DNA of 26,519 nt from positions 1-26,519 of the forward strand of contig CAYODU010000008.1 in assembly GCA_964402905.1 (NCBI GenBank), written 5' to 3'. The notes below the pieces were generated by a model. The model searched no databases, had not been told where the DNA came from, and saw only the letters and a list, made by a program, of their open reading frames with translations. The position numbers and the translations under genes were made by a program. This document shows positions 1-7,897 of the stretch, piece after piece (within the stretch, counting starts at the first letter, position 1; each line of letters opens with the position of its first letter). The stretch is from JABIDZ01 sp964402905 (GTDB taxonomy: Archaea; Iainarchaeota; Iainarchaeia; Iainarchaeales; JAAZKV01).

Positions 1-364
1 TTTCCGGAGTAAGAAAAGAATAGTAATAGTTTCCAGGAACAGTAGTTGGAATCATATCCTGATCAATAAAAACATATGATTTATCAGGGTAAAGTAAAGA
101 AACTCTACAAGAAGCATCAGTAATATTATTTCCTGCATTGTCCTGAAGCCTAACAATAATTTGTCCTTCTTCATTACTAATATATTCGGTTCCAGAAACC
201 ATTTTTATTATTGGCTCTGCCTGAACAACAAAAGTATAAACAAGAAAGGCAATTATTATTACTAAAATAATTATTCCTATAAAAAAAAATTTTCTTTTTG
301 ATAACGTAGTCTTGTCAAAATCGATTTTTAGGAAATCGCCATTGTTTTTCTTGCCAAGACTCAT
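1..364 (-). CDS. Partial membrane-anchored surface protein, N-terminal part
   Basis: This is the N-terminal 121 codons of a protein that runs off the left edge of the window. It starts at ATG 362-364, with GGAG (minus strand, 373-376) eight bases upstream. A lysine-rich cytoplasmic start (MSLGKKNNGD) is followed by one hydrophobic helix at about residues 28-47 and an extracellular domain. That domain (TEYISNEEGQIIVRLQD, then SLLYPDKSYVFIDQDM) matches the neighbouring upstream gene (TEYWRDDSGSTIVRLSD, then TILYPNKTVFVDNQAM), so the two are paralogs. The domain looks like a beta-sandwich module of archaeal surface proteins. It probably tethers a larger extracellular part that is not in view. 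The exact family is not recognised. Confidence 0.75.
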   Translation of the reverse strand, partial: MSLGKKNNGDFLKIDFDKTTLSKRKFFFIGIIILVIIIAFLVYTFVVQAEPIIKMVSGTEYISNEEGQIIVRLQDNAGNNITDASCRVSLLYPDKSYVFIDQDMIPTTVPGNYYYSFLTPE

Positions 365-458
365 ATAAAACACTCCGCGAGATAGGCAAAGCTGGACACG
401 GACAGTTTATTTCAACTGTCCGCTCCAACCTTGTTGGGGTTTTTCATAAACAAAAAAG
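365..458 (-). promoter_or_regulatory. Intergenic leader with inverted repeats between the two surface-protein genes
   Basis: A perfect 8-bp stem (399-406 with 415-422, 8-base loop) and a second stem (423-429 with 433-439, loop CTT, one G-T pair) lie between the terminator-like hairpin of the upstream gene and the start of the partial gene. The second stem is followed by five T on the plus strand, but no plus-strand gene ends here, so a terminator on that strand is not supported. On the minus strand both stems would lie in or near the 5' leader of the partial gene and could affect its expression. That role is inference. Confidence 0.35.
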
Positions 459-482
459 AACAAAGTGCACGAGGCACTTTGT
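450..482 (-). terminator. Hairpin plus U-run terminator after the coiled-coil surface gene
   Basis: A perfect 9-bp stem (460-468 with 474-482, 5-base loop) begins 11 bases after the stop codon of the minus-strand gene. Read on the minus strand it is followed directly by TTCTTTTTTG. Archaeal RNA polymerase terminates at U-rich runs, and the hairpin may help. The position and orientation fit the end of the 494-2359 transcript. Confidence 0.6.
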
Positions 483-493
483 ACTCAATCTAT

Positions 494-2359
494 TTATGAG
501 ATTATGCTTACTCTCACTTCGCTTTGGATTTCATCCAAAATCTCGTGGGTTGTTGAATTGATGTCTGTTGTCTGTGACTTTATTATTCCTATGTCAGTCA
601 ACAATGTATCAATGTTTGTTGATATGTCTCCACTCAATAGCAACCAAGTGTTTGTTGTAGTAGTGTTGATCTCATCAAGAGATGCGTTTTGTTCAGCTTC
701 CATTACTTGTATAGCTGATCGTATATTGTATATTTCTTGGCATAATGCGCTTGAGTTTGTATCTCCATTAGAACAGAATTGTTCTACTGTAGAAAGGCTT
801 GAATCAACTGTGTCGAATCTACCTCTTATTTCAGTCATATCGTCTTGATTCATTGCATTAGATACTAACCAATTAGTATCTGACTTTATTGAATCTAGTT
901 GTGCAGTCAAATTAGCTAACACTGTGTCCATCTGGGCACTTAAATCTCCAACAACAATGTTATTCAACATTGATGCAAGTGATTCGTTTACATCGCTAAT
1001 CTGTGTGCTTAGTTGTGCACCTGTTGCAGTCATTGTACCTACAACACTTATGTTTACATCAGAAAGCTGTGAGCTCATTGATGCATCGTGTGCTGATAAG
1101 TCGCTTTGTATTTCATTTTTAACGCTAGCCATTAATGCTGAGAGGCTTGTATTCACGTCAGTTACTTGTGTAGTTATTACTGTTTCTGTTCCTGCAACTT
1201 TTGCTTGTATTGACACATTCAAATCCGATATTTGCTGTGTGATATCTGCTAATGCAGCAGCTATCTGTGTACTCATATCACCAACAATAGCCTGATTAAT
1301 CAGTGCTGCTAATGATGCGTTCACATCGCTTATATCTGTTCTGATTGTATCTCCTGTAGAAGTCATTGTTCCTGTCAATGAAATATCCAAGTTAGAGAAC
1401 TGTGTATCCATTGAAGTATTTGTTGAAGTGAACTGGCTAGTCATTGAGTCATCTAGGTCTGAAAGCAGATTAGTAATGTCTGTATTCATTCCTGAAATGT
1501 TTGTATTTATTTCCTGTCCTGTTCCAACAACTGTTCCAGTTATTGAGATATTCAAATCAGAAATCTGATTTGTTATGTCTGACAGAATAGCATCTAGCTG
1601 TGCTGTCAAATTGTTTACTACTGAAGTGTTGATTAACTCAGTTAGTGATGCGTTAACATCATCTATATTTGTGTTAATCTGTTCTCCTGTAGCTAGCACT
1701 GTTGCAATCATACTAACATTCAAGTCAGAGAACTGTGTGTCCATTGAAGTATTTGTTGCTTCAAACTGGCTTGTCATTGCAGTATCTAAATCGCTGAATA
1801 GTGTTTCAACATTTGTGTTAAGCAAATTAATATTTGTATTAATTGCTTGGTTTGTATCAGCAATCTGTCCTTGTATTGTAACGCTTACATTTGCAAGGTT
1901 AGTATCAAGGTTATCTGCTTTTTCTGTTAGCACACTGATTTGTTCAAGTGCTGGATTTAAGTGGAACGATTGAGAACTTTTTATCTCAGATCCACCTTTT
2001 GTACAAGTTACAAGCTGTTCGTAGGTTCCCAATGGGGCTCCTGCTAATGAGTCTGTTCTGTACCAGTTACCAGGAATTCCTGGTGTTTCCTGCATCGCTT
2101 GATTATCAACGAATACAGTTTTGTTTGGGTATAGTATTGTTACACTACATCCATCAACAGTGTAAGGAGCTCCTCTGTAATCAGAAAGCCTTACGATTGT
2201 CGAACCTGAATCATCTCTCCAGTATTCGGTGTGGGATACCCACGAGATATAAGGTTCATTTGTAACCTCTTTACCCGTGTTGTATGCTACTACCGTGAAG
2301 GAAAGAAGAAACAGTACCACAGCTAACGCTGCGCCTAATAGGTATTTTCTCCTTATCAT
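494..2359 (-). CDS. Secreted, membrane-anchored coiled-coil stalk protein with alternating repeats
   Basis: The start is the ATG at 2357-2359, which has GGAGGG six bases upstream; the frame stays open 16 codons further upstream, but that start has no such signal. The product is 621 residues. It has a positively charged N terminus (MIRRKYLLG) and one membrane helix at about 7-26. A globular domain at about 35-125 contains two cysteines that could pair (GCSVT, VTCTK). The rest, to the end, is predicted helical coiled coil. Residues 154-486 are six alternating units of 54 and 57 residues, i.e. three 111-residue pairs, rich in DVNxSL and LNxSI and in N-x-S/T sequons that may be N-glycosylated. 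There is no C-terminal membrane helix. It probably projects from the cell surface as an oligomeric stalk. Its N-terminal domain is paralogous to that of the partial gene at the window start. Confidence 0.8.
   Translation of the reverse strand: MIRRKYLLGAALAVVLFLLSFTVVAYNTGKEVTNEPYISWVSHTEYWRDDSGSTIVRLSDYRGAPYTVDGCSVTILYPNKTVFVDNQAMQETPGIPGNWYRTDSLAGAPLGTYEQLVTCTKGGSEIKSSQSFHLNPALEQISVLTEKADNLDTNLANVSVTIQGQIADTNQAINTNINLLNTNVETLFSDLDTAMTSQFEATNTSMDTQFSDLNVSMIATVLATGEQINTNIDDVNASLTELINTSVVNNLTAQLDAILSDITNQISDLNISITGTVVGTGQEINTNISGMNTDITNLLSDLDDSMTSQFTSTNTSMDTQFSNLDISLTGTMTSTGDTIRTDISDVNASLAALINQAIVGDMSTQIAAALADITQQISDLNVSIQAKVAGTETVITTQVTDVNTSLSALMASVKNEIQSDLSAHDASMSSQLSDVNISVVGTMTATGAQLSTQISDVNESLASMLNNIVVGDLSAQMDTVLANLTAQLDSIKSDTNWLVSNAMNQDDMTEIRGRFDTVDSSLSTVEQFCSNGDTNSSALCQEIYNIRSAIQVMEAEQNASLDEINTTTTNTWLLLSGDISTNIDTLLTDIGIIKSQTTDINSTTHEILDEIQSEVRVSIIS
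902..1900 (-). repeat. Three tandem 333-bp coding repeats, each a 54+57-residue pair
   Basis: Within the stalk protein, units B (54 residues) and A (57 residues) alternate in the order B1 A1 B2 A2 B3 A3. B units contain GTGQEINTNI-like and TSQFTSTNTSMD-like ends (the ends of B1 and B2 are nearly identical; B3 has diverged). A units contain DVNASL and end in LADITQ-like sequence. The alternation with constant lengths and no gaps indicates that a B-A pair was duplicated as a block. Confidence 0.75.
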
Positions 2360-2681
2360 TTTTGTCCCTCCGTGAAGGATAAAACCGGCATCAGTCAGGA
2401 GATGCACCTAATGAAAAGGCACAAGAGGACTTCTACCAATTTATACTATCCTTATTTCTAATAACAAAATTGCCCTATTTAAGCTTTTGCTTTATATAGA
2501 TTTCACTAAATTTAAGTCTAAATCGCCCAGAAAAGCATTTTTAGAGCTTATTTTCGAATGAGAATGCTTTTTAAATCTTTATTACAGAAAATTATCGGGT
2601 TTGTTGGAAAGAAAATCAAAAACAATTATTTTCAATTGTTTTCTTTGATTTATTTTCAAAAAAGTTGGCGTGGGTTGTGAG
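2360..2681. promoter_or_regulatory. 322-base divergent intergenic region with promoters and an inverted repeat
   Basis: No gene is visible here. For the minus-strand stalk gene, TATAAA (minus, 2441-2446) would give a leader of about 55 bases carrying the GGAGGG site. For the plus-strand gene, the AT-rich CTTTTTAAAT at about 2567-2576 is a possible TATA element. An imperfect inverted repeat (2611-2627 with 2634-2651, a two-base interruption in the right arm) ends about 30 bases before the plus-strand gene. It could be an operator or an mRNA hairpin; which one cannot be told from sequence. Confidence 0.45.
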
Positions 2682-3170
2682 ATGAAAGAATACAAATTAA
2701 TCGATTCTTTTAATGATTTTACTGAAGAGCACTGGACAGAATTAAAGAAGCTTGTTGATAAGAGATCAGATGATCCGAAAAAACTTTTTGAGAGAATAAA
2801 AACGGGTAGCCAAAAAATTCTTTTACTCGAGGTTGATAAAAAAATATTCGGGATGGTTCTTTACACTGGAAAGAAAAATGCATACATTGATTTAATTTGG
2901 ACACAATACGATGATAACCCAACAGCAGAAAAGGACAATGATATGCCGGCACTATTTTTACTTGAAGAACTAATTGTTGGCGGTACAAAAGAATTTAATT
3001 CTAAAAAACTTTTTGGAAATACAAAGGATTTCATTGAAAGACTTGTAAAAGAAAATATATTTTATGTTACAAGAGAAAAAGGATTTTATTCCATTAAAGT
3101 AACTCAAAAAGGAATTGATAGTGCAATTAATCATTTTAGTCAAATGCCATTTGGCTGGGCAAATCATTAG
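2682..3170 (+). CDS. Hypothetical protein, possibly GNAT-like fold
   Basis: A 162-residue acidic soluble protein if started at ATG 2682. An in-frame GTG at 2670 is possible and would add four residues; neither start has a strong ribosome-binding site. There is no signal peptide or membrane helix. The order of predicted elements (helix, then strands around ILLLEVDKKIFGMVLYTG, then a long helix ALFLLEELIVGGTKEF, then KKLFGNTKDF and a late strand GFYSIKVTQ) loosely resembles GNAT acetyltransferases, but I cannot find the acetyl-CoA pyrophosphate loop (Q/RxxGxG/A). I do not recognise the family. It lies alone between the divergent promoter region and a DUF2207 gene about 60 bases downstream. Confidence 0.6.
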   Translation: MKEYKLIDSFNDFTEEHWTELKKLVDKRSDDPKKLFERIKTGSQKILLLEVDKKIFGMVLYTGKKNAYIDLIWTQYDDNPTAEKDNDMPALFLLEELIVGGTKEFNSKKLFGNTKDFIERLVKENIFYVTREKGFYSIKVTQKGIDSAINHFSQMPFGWANH

Positions 3171-3229
3171 CAAAGTAATTTATTAGGAAAACTAAAAGGT
3201 ATTTAAAAAGATTCTTGGAGAAAATTATC

Positions 3230-5122
3230 ATGAGGAAAGCAATTTTACTCCTTTTTCTTTTACTAATTGTTTCTTTTTGCTTTGCAAAAAGTTATTCGCT
3301 TGATCTTGCTGATACAGAGTTTGTAATAAACAGTGATGGTACAGTTGATGTCACAGAATATATTACTTTTAATTTTTCTGGGGACTACAGTTATGCTTAC
3401 CGAACACTACCATCAGGGCAGTGGAATTACCAAGACTTTCGTGTGTTTGATGAAGGTGACAACTCACTTAATTATGATACTGGTTTTGTAAGTGGCGGAA
3501 CAAAATACACCTGGTATTACTCCGCAAGTAATGAGAGAAAAACATTCAAGATGACTTACCGCATTATTGGTGCAATAACAGCATATTCTGATGTCGGAGA
3601 GTTTTATTGGAAAGTTTGGGGAAGCGGATGGGACAAACAGTTGAATGAATTAACTGGTTTTATTTTACTACCACAAAGCGTTGGTGATGCAAAAGAGATT
3701 TACACTTGGGGCCACCCCGAAATCTATGGAAAAATTGGGGTGCTTGAAAATCAAAAAATTATTTTTCAGGGTTTTAATATTCCCACAAATCAATGGGTAG
3801 AAATTCGCATAGCTTTTCCAGCAACAATGCTCTCAATGCCAAAACAAAACACCGCGGGACTTGAAAAAATCATTCAAGAAGAAAACAATTACACTACTCC
3901 AAAAACAGATTCTTCAATCATCTTTACTGCAATAACACTAATCACCATGCTAATTGTATTTATTATTATTGCAGGAGCAGTTCTTTCAATTAGAAAAAGT
4001 TCTGATCTGCACAATAGACTAGGACAAATTTTTTTAGTACTTTGGCTAGGAATATTCCTATCTTTTTATGCATCCACATTTGACTTACTAGCATTAGTTG
4101 CAATATTAATCCAATTAATTATTTTTATTTTCTGCTGGCATTTCTGGGGGAGAGAGGTAAAAATAAACTACTCTGCAATGTACGAAAGAGAAGCCCCCTA
4201 TGATTATGCTCCTTCAATTGTACAATGCATATTCAAAACAATTTCAAAAATGCCAGATGCAAAAGCAATTGGTGCCGATATACTTTATCTCGCACAAAAA
4301 GGAATATTTAAAATAGAAAAAATAGTTGAAAACGGAAAAGAAGAATTCCTGATTCATATTACTGGAACAGCAGAAGATCTTACTCCAAGCCTAAGCGAGA
4401 TCTACTCACTGATAGTTAAAGTTGCAAGAGCTGACCCACAAAGTTTTTGGGAGAAATATATAATTAAGAAAAAGAAGGATGCAACTCCGACAATAGCTTC
4501 TATAACTGATATACAGCGTTACCTGAAAGCACACACAAGTTATGCCCAAAAATGGCTTGAAGACTGGCAAAAAAAAGCAAAGAAAGAATATAAAGAAAAA
4601 GAATTTGATAAAGAGAAAAACGGAGTAATCCCATACATTATTAGTAGTTTAGTTTTAGCAGGAATACTTCTTTTTGTTGGAAGCGGGGCATTTGTTTACA
4701 CAATAATATTCGGCGCAATTTTGCACCTACTTTTTCCCGATGTTCTTGGAGCAAGAACAGAAGAAGGATTACTACACTACAAGAAATGGAAGAACTTTAA
4801 AAAATTCTTACATGATTTTTCACAAATAAGTAAAATGCCTCCACACGCAATAGTTCTTTGGGAAAAATATCTTGTTTACGCGCCAATACTTGGAGAAGGA
4901 AAAAGTGTTGAAAAAGCAATGGGCTTTGTTTTCAAAGAAAATGATAATTTTAGTTCAGCAATGTTTGTGGGCGCATACGCGGGATTTTCCGCAGGAAATT
5001 TTGCTTCAATAGGAAATTCATTTTCATCAGCATTCAATTCTGCTGCCAGCAGTTCCGGTGGAGGGGGCTTTGGTGGCGGAGGCGGAGGCGGTGGAGGCGG
5101 AGGCGGCGGCGGAGCAGGCTAA
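3230..5122 (+). CDS. DUF2207 membrane protein with polyglycine C terminus
   Basis: A 630-residue protein. The start is ATG 3230, nine bases after GGAG, rather than the in-frame TTG at 3215. It has a signal peptide (about 1-20, ending CFA-KSYS), an extracellular domain to about 215 (YSLDLADTEFVINSDGTVDVTEYITF split as in DUF2207 proteins), and three membrane helices at about 229-305. A cytoplasmic region follows with a winged-helix-like stretch (ADILYLAQKGIFKI), then further membrane helices at about 465-505 and a C-terminal glycine run. This order is typical of the DUF2207 family, whose function is unknown. Known bacterial and archaeal members also often end in a glycine-rich tail. The gene is followed after 49 bases by a small membrane protein, probably in one operon. 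Confidence 0.85.
   Translation: MRKAILLLFLLLIVSFCFAKSYSLDLADTEFVINSDGTVDVTEYITFNFSGDYSYAYRTLPSGQWNYQDFRVFDEGDNSLNYDTGFVSGGTKYTWYYSASNERKTFKMTYRIIGAITAYSDVGEFYWKVWGSGWDKQLNELTGFILLPQSVGDAKEIYTWGHPEIYGKIGVLENQKIIFQGFNIPTNQWVEIRIAFPATMLSMPKQNTAGLEKIIQEENNYTTPKTDSSIIFTAITLITMLIVFIIIAGAVLSIRKSSDLHNRLGQIFLVLWLGIFLSFYASTFDLLALVAILIQLIIFIFCWHFWGREVKINYSAMYEREAPYDYAPSIVQCIFKTISKMPDAKAIGADILYLAQKGIFKIEKIVENGKEEFLIHITGTAEDLTPSLSEIYSLIVKVARADPQSFWEKYIIKKKKDATPTIASITDIQRYLKAHTSYAQKWLEDWQKKAKKEYKEKEFDKEKNGVIPYIISSLVLAGILLFVGSGAFVYTIIFGAILHLLFPDVLGARTEEGLLHYKKWKNFKKFLHDFSQISKMPPHAIVLWEKYLVYAPILGEGKSVEKAMGFVFKENDNFSSAMFVGAYAGFSAGNFASIGNSFSSAFNSAASSSGGGGFGGGGGGGGGGGGGGAG
5059..5119 (+). repeat. GGN-rich tract encoding polyglycine tail
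   Basis: A run of GGC/GGA/GGT codons encodes the last ~20 residues of the DUF2207 protein, nearly all glycine with a single Phe early and one Ala at the end. It is a sharp G+C spike in an otherwise A+T-rich window and is probably prone to length change by replication slippage. Confidence 0.8.
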
Positions 5123-5171
5123 AAATAATTATCCACTAACAAAATTATTTTTATAAAAGGAGGAATTATTA

Positions 5172-5408
5172 ATGAAACAAATAATAAAAGAAATAAGAAA
5201 ACAAACACTAACTCTTGTTGTAGCAGCACTAGGTTTTGTTGCTGCACTTGTTTGGAAAGATGCAATTACATCGTGGCTAGCAATCCTGTTTGAAAATTCA
5301 ACTGGGGCTGTTGCACTGACTATTTCAGCATTTGTTGTAACAGTAGTAGTTGTAATAGTAACAATAATTTTGACAAGAGTACTTGGAGATAAAGAAGTTA
5401 AAAAATAA
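5172..5408 (+). CDS. DUF5654 family small membrane protein
   Basis: 78 residues with a very clear ribosome-binding site (AAAGGAGGA, about seven bases before ATG). After a basic amphipathic N terminus there are two membrane helices, about 13-42 and 46-70. The stretch GFVAALVWKDAI between the start and middle of the first helix is the hallmark I associate with DUF5654 proteins, which are widespread in archaea and of unknown function. Lysines at both ends suggest that both termini face the cytoplasm. It lies 49 bases downstream of the DUF2207 gene and is probably co-transcribed with it. Confidence 0.75.
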   Translation: MKQIIKEIRKQTLTLVVAALGFVAALVWKDAITSWLAILFENSTGAVALTISAFVVTVVVVIVTIILTRVLGDKEVKK

Positions 5409-5442
5409 ATTATTCCAAAAAAATTGTAAAAAAGCAAAAAAA

Positions 5443-5991
5443 TTATTGTACTAAGTGTTCAGAAGCGAGGGTTCTTTCGTAAGCAGAAACAGCTCTTGCT
5501 TTTGAAACAACTTCTTTTTCTATTGTTGTTGCCAACTCAGTAAGACCATTTCTCTTTGCATTCTGCAAAGCCAATTTTAAGGACAAATATTCTAATTGAG
5601 AAATCTTTTTTTCAATTTCAAGCACCGCTGGTTTTCTATAACGCAAGTATTCATTTACCTGTGGATTTACAATGCTTGCTCGCCTAACTCTCAAAGAAAG
5701 CAAAAGCAGAGCATTTGCAAGAGGATATCCTTTATGTAAATAACCCAAAAGCACTCTTTCCCAAAGCTTTTTCCTAAATACTATCTGAGCAGTACTGCCT
5801 TCCAAACGCCCTAATCTCAAAATTATTTCTTTATCAATTTGGCGAACTATTTTCTGTTCTCCATTTACAACTGCCGATAAATAATTGCGTCGATGCCTAT
5901 GAAAATAATTACTCGGGCCCTTCACTCTGGCTGCCACAGAAAATACTTCTTGTTTCAGTGCTCGCCCCGTACGCGAATTTATTGCTCCCAT
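5443..5991 (-). CDS. Hypothetical basic helical protein
   Basis: 182 residues if started at the ATG at 5989-5991; a GTG 15 codons upstream is also open. The ATG is favoured because a TATA-like element (minus, about 6012-6022) lies about 26 bases upstream, fitting a leaderless transcript. The protein is rich in Arg, Lys, Leu and Ala and mostly alpha-helical, with a basic N-terminal part (VKGPSNYFHRHRRNY) and a helical hairpin-like C-terminal half (EIEKKISQLEYLSLKLALQ). There is no membrane helix or signal peptide. I do not recognise the family. It converges with the DUF5654 gene, leaving 34 bases between the two stops. Confidence 0.6.
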   Translation of the reverse strand: MGAINSRTGRALKQEVFSVAARVKGPSNYFHRHRRNYLSAVVNGEQKIVRQIDKEIILRLGRLEGSTAQIVFRKKLWERVLLGYLHKGYPLANALLLLSLRVRRASIVNPQVNEYLRYRKPAVLEIEKKISQLEYLSLKLALQNAKRNGLTELATTIEKEVVSKARAVSAYERTLASEHLVQ

Positions 5992-6144
5992 AAAATAAAT
6001 ACACCGCAAGTCAATATAATATCTTATGTTAGGCACCCAAATAAGAAAGAGCGAATAATATTGCCTAGTTTAATATCATGTATTTTTACACAAAAAAACA
6101 AATAATAAAAAAGCAATCGGAGAATGATATTTAGTAGATGTTTT

Positions 6145-7176
6145 ATGAACAAGGTTTACTTTACCCCAATTAGTGATTACTCAAAAACAAAAGATGTTAG
6201 TTTGGCTGCAAAAAAACTCTTGAAAACAATTGTTAAAGAAAATAATATTAAATTTGAAAAAGAAATTCCGTTGAAAGTTCATTTTGGAGAAAAAGGAAAC
6301 GAAACATTTATTTCTCCAAAAAATTTTGAAGGAATAATTGATTTTCTAAAAGAAAAAAAAGTAAGTGCTTTTTTTACTGACACAAATGTTTTGTATAAAG
6401 GTGAAAGAACTTTTTCAAAAACACATATTGCTCTTGCAAAAGAACATGGTTTTACAAAATTACCAATTGTTATTGCTGATGGAAACCACGGAGAAAATTA
6501 CTCTGAAATAGAAATCAACAAAAAACATTTCAAGAAATGCAAAGTCGGGAAAGTTATTGCTAATGCAAAACAATTGATTGTTATAAGTCATTTCAAAGGA
6601 CACATGTTAGCGGGTTTTGGAGGAGCAGTAAAACAACTTGGAATGGGTTGTGCTGCAAGAGGAGGAAAACTTGATATGCACGCACATGCAAAACCATCCC
6701 TTAATCCACTTGCATGCAAAAAATGCATGACTTGTGTAGAAAACTGTCCTACGGACGCATGCATTATCTCAACAATACCCCATATTGATTACAAAAAATG
6801 TATTGGTTGTGCTACATGCATAGCTGTGTGCCCACATAATGCAATAAAAATTAACTGGCTAAGTACTCTCCCAAAAGAATTCAATGAAAAACTTGTAGAA
6901 TATGCTTTCGCAGCACAAAAAGATAAGCAATGCATTTTCATTCAATTTGTTTTTAATATTACAAAGGATTGTGATTGTGAAGGAAAAAAAATGAAATTAA
7001 TTGCAAAAGATATTGGTGTTTTAGCAAGTACTGACCCAGTTGCACTAGATAGGGCATGCCTTGACCTTGTGACAAAAAATGAGGGAAAAAGACTCTTTAA
7101 GGGAGAAGAACAGCTAAACTATGGCAAGGAAATAGGGCTTGGAGAAACCGAATACAAATTAATTGAATTCAAATAG
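6145..7176 (+). CDS. DUF362 protein with two 4Fe-4S clusters
   Basis: A 343-residue protein from ATG 6145; ATG 6124 is also open. The later start fits the usual family beginning (xKVYFTP), and GGAG lies only two bases before the earlier one. The DUF362 domain flanks a ferredoxin insert: CKKCMTCVENCP (Cys191, 194, 197, 201) and CIGCATCIAVCP (Cys219, 222, 225, 229), two classic CxxCxxCxxxCP motifs. SHFKGHMLAGFGGAVKQLGMG just before the insert and STDPVALDRACLD after it are conserved DUF362 segments. Such proteins are cytoplasmic and probably transfer electrons; the partner and reaction are unknown. It stands alone in the window, 100 bases before the next gene. Confidence 0.85.
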   Translation: MNKVYFTPISDYSKTKDVSLAAKKLLKTIVKENNIKFEKEIPLKVHFGEKGNETFISPKNFEGIIDFLKEKKVSAFFTDTNVLYKGERTFSKTHIALAKEHGFTKLPIVIADGNHGENYSEIEINKKHFKKCKVGKVIANAKQLIVISHFKGHMLAGFGGAVKQLGMGCAARGGKLDMHAHAKPSLNPLACKKCMTCVENCPTDACIISTIPHIDYKKCIGCATCIAVCPHNAIKINWLSTLPKEFNEKLVEYAFAAQKDKQCIFIQFVFNITKDCDCEGKKMKLIAKDIGVLASTDPVALDRACLDLVTKNEGKRLFKGEEQLNYGKEIGLGETEYKLIEFK

Positions 7177-7285
7177 AGAAAGTAAAAAATGAGAGATTTG
7201 GAATTTAATAGAATGATTAAAAAACCCTACCAAATAAAATTTGTGTTATAAAAGCTGTTGAAAGCTTTTCCGAGAGTTGATTTTT

Positions 7286-7678
7286 ATGACAAGATTTGAT
7301 GATATTTTAGAAAAAGATACTTATTCAAAAGTTAAACCAAAAAAACAGGTTCTTACCCTTGCGCTAGAAGAAGGCGATGATGTAATTAACTCAATAAAAC
7401 AAGGCATGGAAGACAACGGAGTAAAATCAGCTACTGTTGAAGATGTTTCAGGTAAACTAAAAGAAGCTTCAATCAGTTGCATGGACTCAAACAAATTCAA
7501 GAGAATTGATTTTGTTGATACAGAAATTTTGCGCGCATCAGGCCTATTCAAAATTAGTGCCGGAGATTTGTGGGGTTCACTAAATATTTTCACTGCTGGA
7601 AGAAAACCAATGAGTGGAAAAATGATTCGCGGAAAAGCAAGCGATGGCTTTACAATAAAACTCTCTTTCACACCATAA
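7286..7678 (+). CDS. PPC/DUF296-like domain protein
   Basis: 130 residues from ATG 7286; an in-frame TTG nine bases earlier is less likely. A TATA-like GTTATAAAAG lies at about 7246-7255. The order of segments (VLTLALEEGDDVINSI, then a glycine-containing turn DVSGKLKEASI, then FKISAGDLWGSLNIF, then MSGKMIRGKASDGFTIKLSF) follows the PPC (DUF296) fold, found alone in prokaryotes and fused to AT-hooks in plants. The histidines that bind metal in many members (HxH and GGH) are not present. The function of stand-alone prokaryotic members is poorly known, and this one may lack the metal site. The assignment is moderate. Confidence 0.6.
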   Translation: MTRFDDILEKDTYSKVKPKKQVLTLALEEGDDVINSIKQGMEDNGVKSATVEDVSGKLKEASISCMDSNKFKRIDFVDTEILRASGLFKISAGDLWGSLNIFTAGRKPMSGKMIRGKASDGFTIKLSFTP

Positions 7679-7782
7679 AAATAGTCATTTACAAAAAACA
7701 GCTGTTCTTGGCAATTGACTTTTAGGCTAACCGGGAGTAATTCTTTTTAATACTTTACAATCCAATTTTACTTATAATCACT

Positions 7783-7866
7783 GCGAGGGTGGCTGAGTGG
7801 TCAAAGGCGGCGGATTGCTAATCCGTTTCCTGAAAGGGAGCGCGAGTTCAAATCTCGTCCCTCGCG
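7783..7866 (+). tRNA. tRNA-Ser (anticodon GCT)
   Basis: All arms are visible. The acceptor stem GCGAGGG pairs perfectly with CCCTCGC (7859-7865), with discriminator G at 7866. The D arm has GTGGTCAA in its loop. The anticodon stem 7810-7814 pairs with 7822-7826 around TT-GCT-AA, and the anticodon is at 7817-7819. A long variable arm (type II, as expected for Ser) precedes the T arm GCGAG-TTCAAAT-CTCGT. CCA is not encoded. TTTTTAATA at about 7745-7753 is a likely TATA box. It reads AGC/AGU codons. Confidence 0.95.
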
Positions 7867-7897
7867 TTATCAAATTACTTAGTAATAATTTATTAAT

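Noticed and set aside
423..444. Plus-strand hairpin plus T5 as a terminator
   Set aside because: No plus-strand transcript is expected to end here; both flanking genes are on the minus strand.
465..2265. Several plus-strand open frames opposite the stalk gene
   Set aside because: They are complements of a repetitive coding sequence with a strong start signal and terminator on the minus strand; they contain no domains and no ribosome-binding sites.
2682..3170. Firm assignment as a GNAT acetyltransferase
   Set aside because: The acetyl-CoA binding loop could not be found, so only a weak fold resemblance is noted.
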